DNA of 64,000 bases. It comes from Nocardioides sp. Lineage in GTDB: Bacteria; Actinomycetota; Actinomycetes; Propionibacteriales; Nocardioidaceae. This document shows positions 59,206 to 64,000 of the stretch, one piece after another. Below the pieces are notes generated by a model. It was not told where the DNA came from, did no database searches, and worked only from the letters and a program-made list of their open reading frames with translations. The position numbers were made by a program, and so were the translations under genes. Where the stretch lies: contig JAUYLL010000075.1 in the NCBI GenBank assembly GCA_030698375.1, positions 20,004 through 84,003 of the forward strand, read 5' to 3'. Position 1 is the first letter of the stretch. Each line of letters opens with the position of its first letter.

Positions 59206-60543
59206 ATGAGCGACCGCTACCAGTTCTTCACCCAGACCCCCATCGGCCGGCTGCTGGTCAAGAACCTCGGCCTGCCCGACCCGGTGGTCCTCGAGCGTTG
59301 GGAGCCCGGGGCACCTCTGGTCGACGGCACCGTCCTCGTCGGCGGCGCCGGGCGGCTCGGCGAGAGCGTCGTCGGCCAGCTCGACGACCTCGGCATCGCC
59401 AGCACCCGCACCCAGGAGGACGGCGAGAAGTACAAGGGCCTCGTCTTCGACGCGACCGGCATCTCCTCCTCCGCCGACCTCGTGCAGCTCCAGGAGTTCT
59501 TCACCCCGGTGATGCGCAGCCTCACCAGTTGCGCCCGGGTGGTCGTGCTCGGGACGCCCCCCGAGCTGGTCGAGAACGCCGAGCAGCGCGTCGCGCAGCG
59601 TGCGCTCGAGGGCTTCACCCGCTCGCTCGGCAAGGAGATCGGCCGCGGGTCGACCGTGCAGGTCGTCTACGTCGCCGAGGGCGCCGAGGCCTCGCTCGCC
59701 TCCACGCTCGGCTTCTTCCTCTCCCCCAAGTCCGCCTACGTCTCCGGCCAGGTCGTCCGGGTCGGGGCCACCGGCAGCACCGACGCCGTGGCGATCGCCG
59801 ACGTCGAGAAGCCCCTGGCCGGCAAGGTCGCCCTCGTCACCGGCGCGAGCCGGGGCATCGGGGAGCAGATCGCCCGCGTCCTCCACCGCGACGGTGCCAC
59901 CGTGCTCGGTGTCGACGTCCCACAGGCGGCCAGCGAACTGCAGGCGGTCATGGGCGAGATCGACGGTGACCACCTCACCCTCGACATCACCGCCAAGGAC
60001 GCGCCCCAGCGGATCGCCCGCCACGTGAAGACCCACCACGGTGGCGTCGACATCGTCGTCCACAACGCCGGCATCACCCGCGACAAGAAGCTCGCCAACA
60101 TGCCCGAGGACCGGTGGAGCTCGACCATCGCGGTCAACCTCACCGCACCCGAGCAGATCACCAGAGAGCTGCTCGAGCAGGGCCTCGTCAACGCCAACGG
60201 TCGGATCGTGGGCGTCTCCTCGATCGCCGGCATCGCCGGCAACCTGGGTCAGACCAACTACGCCGCGTCGAAGGCCGGCGTGATCGGGCTCGTCGACGCG
60301 ATCGCCCCGACCCTCACCGACGGCATCACCATCAATGCTGTCGCCCCGGGCTTCATCGAGACCAAGATGACCGCTGCCGTCCCCCTGATGACCCGCGAGG
60401 TCGGGCGCCGGCTGAACTCCATGTCGCAGGGCGGCCTCCCCGTCGACGTGGCCGAGACGATCGCCTGGTACTCCAGCCCCGGTTCCACCGCCGTCAACGG
60501 CAACGTCGTCCGCGTCTGCGGCCAGATGATGCTGGGGGCCTGA
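59206..60543 (+). CDS. fabG4: High-molecular-weight 3-oxoacyl-ACP/CoA reductase FabG4
   Basis: 445 residues. A degenerate N-terminal Rossmann domain (about 40-190, GGAGRLGES) is followed by a full SDR domain with TGASRGIG (212-219), HNAG, GVSSIAG, Y352 and K356. This two-domain arrangement is typical of FabG4 (Rv0242c). It reduces 3-oxoacyl-CoA/ACP, and its product is a substrate for HtdX encoded next. AGGAG lies about 10 nt before the ATG; the htdX start is 1 bp after its stop. Confidence 0.92.
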   Translation: MSDRYQFFTQTPIGRLLVKNLGLPDPVVLERWEPGAPLVDGTVLVGGAGRLGESVVGQLDDLGIASTRTQEDGEKYKGLVFDATGISSSADLVQLQEFFTPVMRSLTSCARVVVLGTPPELVENAEQRVAQRALEGFTRSLGKEIGRGSTVQVVYVAEGAEASLASTLGFFLSPKSAYVSGQVVRVGATGSTDAVAIADVEKPLAGKVALVTGASRGIGEQIARVLHRDGATVLGVDVPQAASELQAVMGEIDGDHLTLDITAKDAPQRIARHVKTHHGGVDIVVHNAGITRDKKLANMPEDRWSSTIAVNLTAPEQITRELLEQGLVNANGRIVGVSSIAGIAGNLGQTNYAASKAGVIGLVDAIAPTLTDGITINAVAPGFIETKMTAAVPLMTREVGRRLNSMSQGGLPVDVAETIAWYSSPGSTAVNGNVVRVCGQMMLGA

Positions 60544-60544
60544 G

Positions 60545-61447
60545 ATGACCGAGGTCCGTGAGCTGACGGGGCCGCCTGCGACCGTGCCGATGATGGTGCG
60601 GGCGGCGCTGCCCGCCGTACCCCTGGTCGGGAGCCTGCCGGGCATCCGCCGCAGCGGCGACTCCCTGCCCGACGTGAAGCTGGTGCGCCACGACGTTGCG
60701 CTGGAGCGTGACCACGTGGAGGCCTACTCCGAGGTCTGCGGCTTCCGGCTGCGCGACGAGCTGCCGTTGACCTACCCGCACATGCTCGCCTTCGGGCTGC
60801 ACATGGCGCTGATGACCGACCCGGCGTTCCCCTACCCGGCCATCGGCACGGTGCACCTGGAGAACTCCATCACCCAGCACCGGCCGATCACCGCCGACGA
60901 GCGGCTACAGGTGAGCGTGCACGCCGAGGGCCTGCGCCCGCACCCCAAGGGCCGGCTCTTCGACATCCTCACCGAGGTGCACTCCGGCGGCGAGCTGGTG
61001 TGGGAGGAGACCACGACCCTGCTGCGACGGGGCAAAGGCCAGGAGGACGCCGCTGCCTCTCCCCTGGCCGACCTCGAGGTCGTGCCCGGCTCCGGCACCA
61101 CCTGGCACCTGCCCGGCGACCTCGGACGGCGGTACGCCGGCGTCTCGGGCGACCACAACCCGATCCACCTCTACCCGCTCACCGCGAAGGCCTTCGGGTT
61201 CCCCCGCCAGATCGCCCACGGCATGTGGACCAAGGCGCGCTCGGTGGCGGCCCTGGAGGGGCGCCTGCCCGATGCGGTGCGCGTCGACGTCGCCTTCAAG
61301 AAGCCGGTCGTGCTACCCGCCACGGTGGCCTTCGGATCCCGGCCCGTCGACCCCGACGCGGACGGCCAGAAGGACTACGAGTTCGCGCTGACCAAGCCGC
61401 GTAGCGGTGCCCCGCACCTGGTGGGGCGCACGACCGCGCTCAGCTGA
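60545..61447 (+). CDS. htdX: MaoC-family (3R)-hydroxyacyl dehydratase HtdX-like
   Basis: 300-residue double-hotdog protein with the hydratase-2 motif SGDHNPIH (D203, N205, H208) and GFPRQIAHGMW. With FabG4 it would act on 3-hydroxyacyl-ACP/CoA. Mtb Rv0241c is the syntenic counterpart. Its stop overlaps the convergent tesB stop by 8 bp in the palindrome TCAGCTGA. Confidence 0.88.
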   Translation: MTEVRELTGPPATVPMMVRAALPAVPLVGSLPGIRRSGDSLPDVKLVRHDVALERDHVEAYSEVCGFRLRDELPLTYPHMLAFGLHMALMTDPAFPYPAIGTVHLENSITQHRPITADERLQVSVHAEGLRPHPKGRLFDILTEVHSGGELVWEETTTLLRRGKGQEDAAASPLADLEVVPGSGTTWHLPGDLGRRYAGVSGDHNPIHLYPLTAKAFGFPRQIAHGMWTKARSVAALEGRLPDAVRVDVAFKKPVVLPATVAFGSRPVDPDADGQKDYEFALTKPRSGAPHLVGRTTALS

Positions 61448-62300
61448 CCGGACGGATCAGGCCCTCCTGGGCGACGCTGGCCACCAGCGTTCCGTCCTGG
61501 GTGAAGATCCGCCCGATCGCGAGCCCGCGGGCCCCGCCGGCGAACGGCGAGACCTGGTCGTAGAGCCACCACTCGTCCGCGCGGAACGGCCGGTGGAACC
61601 AGACCGTGTGGTCCAGCGACGCCGGCATCACGCTCCCGTCCATCGGGCTGCGTCCGTGCGCGACGAGCGTGGCCCCGATCAGGGTCATGTCGCTGGCGTA
61701 CGTGAAGGCGGCCACGTGGTGCAGGCGCTCGTCGGGCAGCCTGCCGTCGACCCGCATCCACAACCGAGCGCGGGAGGGATGCCCGTCGTCCGGGAGGTCA
61801 CCGCCGGGGCCACTGCGGCCGGCGTGCCGGACGTCGAGCGCGGCCCACTCACGCTCCCACTCCTCCGAGCGCTCCCCCGTCCGTTCCGCGACGACCTCGG
61901 CGAGGCTCGGGCAGTCGTCCGGGCCAGGGACCTCCGGCATCGGGTCCTGGTGCTCGAGACCGCTCTCGGGACGCTGGAAGCCGAGGGTCTGGTAGTAGAT
62001 CGGCTTGCCGTGCTGACGGGCCATCACCCGTCGGGTGGCGAAGCTGCGGCCCTCGCGGATCCGCTCCACGTCGTAGACGATCGGCACCGTCGGGTCGCCC
62101 GGGCGCAGGAAGTACGAGTGCAGCGAGTGCACCTCGTAGGCGGGATCCACCGTGTGGTGGGCGGCCACGAGGGCGTGGGCGGCGACCTGTCCGCCGAAGA
62201 CCCGCTGCACGAGCGTGTCGGGCTGGTGGCCACGGAACAGGTCGACCTCGATGCGCTCGAGGTCGAGGAGCTCGACGAGCTCCTGCACGGAACGAGGCAT
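61440..62300 (-). CDS. tesB: Acyl-CoA thioesterase II (TesB family)
   Basis: 286 residues, double hotdog. N-terminal domain LFRGHQPDTLVQRVFGGQVAAHAL, YEVHSLHSYFLRPGDPTVP and RREGRSFATRRV-like segments; the C-terminal domain has the ASLDHTVWFHRPFRADEWWLY consensus in part, with the catalytic Asp expected in SLDH. It releases fatty acid from acyl-CoA. The ATG at 62300 was chosen as the family start; the frame is open further upstream over the PAC2 gene. Confidence 0.9.
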   Translation of the reverse strand: MPRSVQELVELLDLERIEVDLFRGHQPDTLVQRVFGGQVAAHALVAAHHTVDPAYEVHSLHSYFLRPGDPTVPIVYDVERIREGRSFATRRVMARQHGKPIYYQTLGFQRPESGLEHQDPMPEVPGPDDCPSLAEVVAERTGERSEEWEREWAALDVRHAGRSGPGGDLPDDGHPSRARLWMRVDGRLPDERLHHVAAFTYASDMTLIGATLVAHGRSPMDGSVMPASLDHTVWFHRPFRADEWWLYDQVSPFAGGARGLAIGRIFTQDGTLVASVAQEGLIRPVS

Positions 62301-62301
62301 C

Positions 62302-63225
62302 TCAGTCCTCCCGGTCGGGGCCGTCGAGGCCGGCCAGGAAACGCTCGAACTCCGCACCCAGCTCGTCGCCGCTGGGCAGGTCGCGCGGCTCGGCGAGCAG
62401 GCTCGGCGCCTCGTCGGCCGCGGCGCGGTGGAATGCGTCGTACTGCTGCTCGAGGCCGCGCACGACCTCCCGGACGTCCGCCGACTCCTCGATCTGGGCG
62501 CTGATCTCCACCATCTTCTCCTCGCCCAGCACCCGGAGACCCTCGAGGTCCCAGACCAGGTCGGTGACGACGGAGACCTGCTCCAGCAGGGTCGCCGCGG
62601 CGCGCGGGTAGTCGAACTGGGCCACGTAGTGCGGGATGTGGGCGACGAAGCCGCAGGCATCCTGGTCCGCCTCGCCGAGCCTGATCTCCAGCAACGCCTG
62701 CGCGCTGCTCGGCACCCGGATGTCTCCGGTCCAGACGTTCTCCTGCACGAGCAGGTCGGGCCTGGTCGCGTGGTTGGTCAGCTTCACCGGACGGGTGTGG
62801 GGCACAGCCATCGGCACGGACCCGAGCGCCACGGTCATCCGCACGTCGAAGCGCTCGACGAGGTGGAGCACCGCACGGCAGAACGCCTCCCAGTGCGTGT
62901 CCGGCTCCGGGCCGTGCAGCAGCAGGTAGGGCACGTCGGCGTCGTCGTGCTGCAGCCGCACGACCAGCCGGGGCGCCTCGTAGCCCTCGTAGTGGTTCTC
63001 GGCGAAGGTCATCGGGGGGCGGCGGGCCCGGTAGTCGTAGAACTCGTCGATGTCGAAGCTGGCCACGACCCGGCCAGGCTGCTCACCCAGGAGCGACCCA
63101 GCGGCGAGGGACCCGGCGTGGCCGGCGTCGAGGAACCCATCGAGCGCGTGCACCAGGACCGGGCGGACGCCCTCGAGCTCGGGGACGTCGTCGACGACGT
63201 GCACGAAGCGGGGCGGGGTGGTCAC
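62302..63225 (-). CDS. PAC2 (proteasome assembly chaperone) family protein
   Basis: 307 residues. N-terminal PAC2-type fold: LVHALDGFLDAGHAG, VASFDIDEFYDYRARRP, LLLHGPEPDTHW and LGSVPMAVPHTRP; the C-terminal part is helical and acidic. These proteins occur widely in actinobacteria, some with proteasomes, and their function is not settled. AGGAG precedes the GTG. Upstream of tesB with 1 bp between, so co-transcribed. Confidence 0.85.
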   Translation of the reverse strand: MTTPPRFVHVVDDVPELEGVRPVLVHALDGFLDAGHAGSLAAGSLLGEQPGRVVASFDIDEFYDYRARRPPMTFAENHYEGYEAPRLVVRLQHDDADVPYLLLHGPEPDTHWEAFCRAVLHLVERFDVRMTVALGSVPMAVPHTRPVKLTNHATRPDLLVQENVWTGDIRVPSSAQALLEIRLGEADQDACGFVAHIPHYVAQFDYPRAAATLLEQVSVVTDLVWDLEGLRVLGEEKMVEISAQIEESADVREVVRGLEQQYDAFHRAAADEAPSLLAEPRDLPSGDELGAEFERFLAGLDGPDRED

Positions 63226-63276
63226 GGTGGACTCCTGGGGGTGGGGTGGTGCAGGGGGAGAAAGGGCGTGCGGGGT

Positions 63277-63999
63277 TCAGCTGCCGGGCTGGGCCGGTGC
63301 GCCCTGCGGGGCCTCCTGACCATCGGCTGCGGTGACGTCCTCGACGATCCCGAGGGCGATCGCCTGCGGGGTCAACCCGATCCGCTCGAGGATGGCTGCA
63401 CGCTTGGCGTGGCCCAGGAACTCCTGCGGGACGCCGTGCAGGCGCACCGGGGTGGTGACGCCCTCGGCGTTGAGCAGCTGGAGCAGTGCCGAACCGCACC
63501 CGCCGACGACGCCGTTGTCCTCCAGGCAGACCACCCGGCGGTGCTCGCGAGCCAGGGCGGCGATCGCCGGGTCGAACGGCTTGACCCAGCGTGGGTCCAC
63601 CACGGTGGCGCCGATGCCCTGCGCGGCGAGCCGCTCGGCGACCTCCACGGCGGTGGTCGCCATCGACCCGATGCCGACGAGGAGGACGTCCTTGGCCCCG
63701 GTGCGGACCAGCACGTCGAGGCCGCCCACGGTGCTCACCGGCTCGAGGTCAGCGGCCGGCGGGCCCTTGGGGAAGCGCACCACGGTGGGTGCGTCGTCGA
63801 CCGCGACCGCCTCGCGCAGCAGCTCGCGCAGCCGGGTTGCGTCGCGGGGCGCCGCCAGCCGAAGCCCGGGCACGACCTGCAGCAGGGACATGTCCCACAT
63901 GCCGTTGTGGCTCGCACCGTCGTCGCCGGTGACACCAGCGCGGTCGAGCACGAACGTGACGCCGCACTTGTGCAGCGCGACGTCCATCAGGACCTGGTC
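63277..63999 (-). CDS. dxs: 1-deoxy-D-xylulose-5-phosphate synthase, C-terminal part
   Basis: The last 240 residues of the thiamine-diphosphate enzyme that makes DXP from pyruvate and glyceraldehyde-3-phosphate for isoprenoid synthesis. Visible are the pyrimidine-binding domain end YDQV-like [34 protein letters not shown], and the C-terminal transketolase domain with [17 protein letters not shown] and DPRWVKPFD. The N-terminal part, with the TPP site, is outside the window. An Ala/Pro-rich tail follows. Confidence 0.93.
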   Translation of the reverse strand, partial: DQVLMDVALHKCGVTFVLDRAGVTGDDGASHNGMWDMSLLQVVPGLRLAAPRDATRLRELLREAVAVDDAPTVVRFPKGPPAADLEPVSTVGGLDVLVRTGAKDVLLVGIGSMATTAVEVAERLAAQGIGATVVDPRWVKPFDPAIAALAREHRRVVCLEDNGVVGGCGSALLQLLNAEGVTTPVRLHGVPQEFLGHAKRAAILERIGLTPQAIALGIVEDVTAADGQEAPQGAPAQPGS

Positions 64000-64000
64000 G

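Noticed and set aside
58894..60645. 583-codon open frame antisense to fabG4
   Set aside because: High-GC shadow; fabG4 carries the complete SDR catalytic set and FabG4 two-domain layout.

Overview
The window is high-GC actinobacterial DNA: GTG starts are frequent, genes are tightly coupled with 1-4 bp overlaps, and intergenic gaps are short. Gene content and order closely follow the cholesterol regulons of Mycobacterium tuberculosis (Mtb) and Rhodococcus. The mix of KstR/KstR2 regulons, an Mce4 importer and no mycolate-specific genes suggests a steroid-degrading Nocardioidaceae-type organism (Nocardioides/Pimelobacter-like). That taxonomic placement is inference. Mtb gene names below are assigned from remembered family sequences and synteny; no search was run.

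Layout. 1-3374: the end of fadA5, an AbiEi/DUF559-type gene flanked by two copies of a perfect 24-bp palindrome, and two SDR genes (Rv3548c/Rv3549c-like). 3492-16802: the KstR2-type C/D-ring module, made of echA20-ipdA-ipdB-ipdC, then on the other strand fadE30-ipdF-kstR2-fadA6-(GNAT), then fadD3-fadE31-fadE32-fadE33. 16824-23420: the A/B-ring and central meta-cleavage genes hsaA-D-C-B and hsaE-G-F. 23455-28341: kstD-hsd4B followed by two alpha/beta hydrolases. 28436-35284: fadE34 and kstR, separated here by an unusual four-gene island (two SAM methyltransferases, an alpha/alpha-toroid protein, a GT4 glycosyltransferase) that is bracketed by two perfect KstR boxes. 35288-38759: a redox operon (FNR-type reductase, PPOX-fold flavoprotein, ferredoxin, two hydroxysteroid-type SDRs). 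38871-48826: a complete mce4 import operon (yrbE4A-B, mce4A-F, two Mce-associated proteins).

48929-57644 is housekeeping DNA: a hemerythrin protein, terC with a Mn-type riboswitch, uvrB, a META-domain lipoprotein, a cardiolipin-synthase-like gene, an AlkA-like glycosylase and an ATP-dependent DNA ligase. 57716-63999 holds fadA2, fabG4-htdX, a TesB thioesterase, a PAC2 protein and the 3' part of dxs.

How it works together: Mce4 imports sterol. FadE34, Hsd4B and FadA5 take part in side-chain beta-oxidation. KstD and HsaABCD open rings A/B to give HIP plus 2-hydroxyhexadienoate, and HsaEGF converts the latter to pyruvate and propionyl-CoA. FadD3, IpdF, EchA20, IpdABC, FadE30-33 and FadA6 degrade the C/D rings. 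Six 14-bp KstR boxes (four perfect TnnAACnnGTTnnA) and one perfect KstR2 box (AnCAAGnnCTTGnT) tie the modules to two TetR regulators encoded in the window. KshAB, CYP125-type P450s and Ltp/ChsH genes are not in the window. No tRNA, rRNA, CRISPR, transposase or integrase was recognised, and no gene-free stretch exceeds 300 bases.
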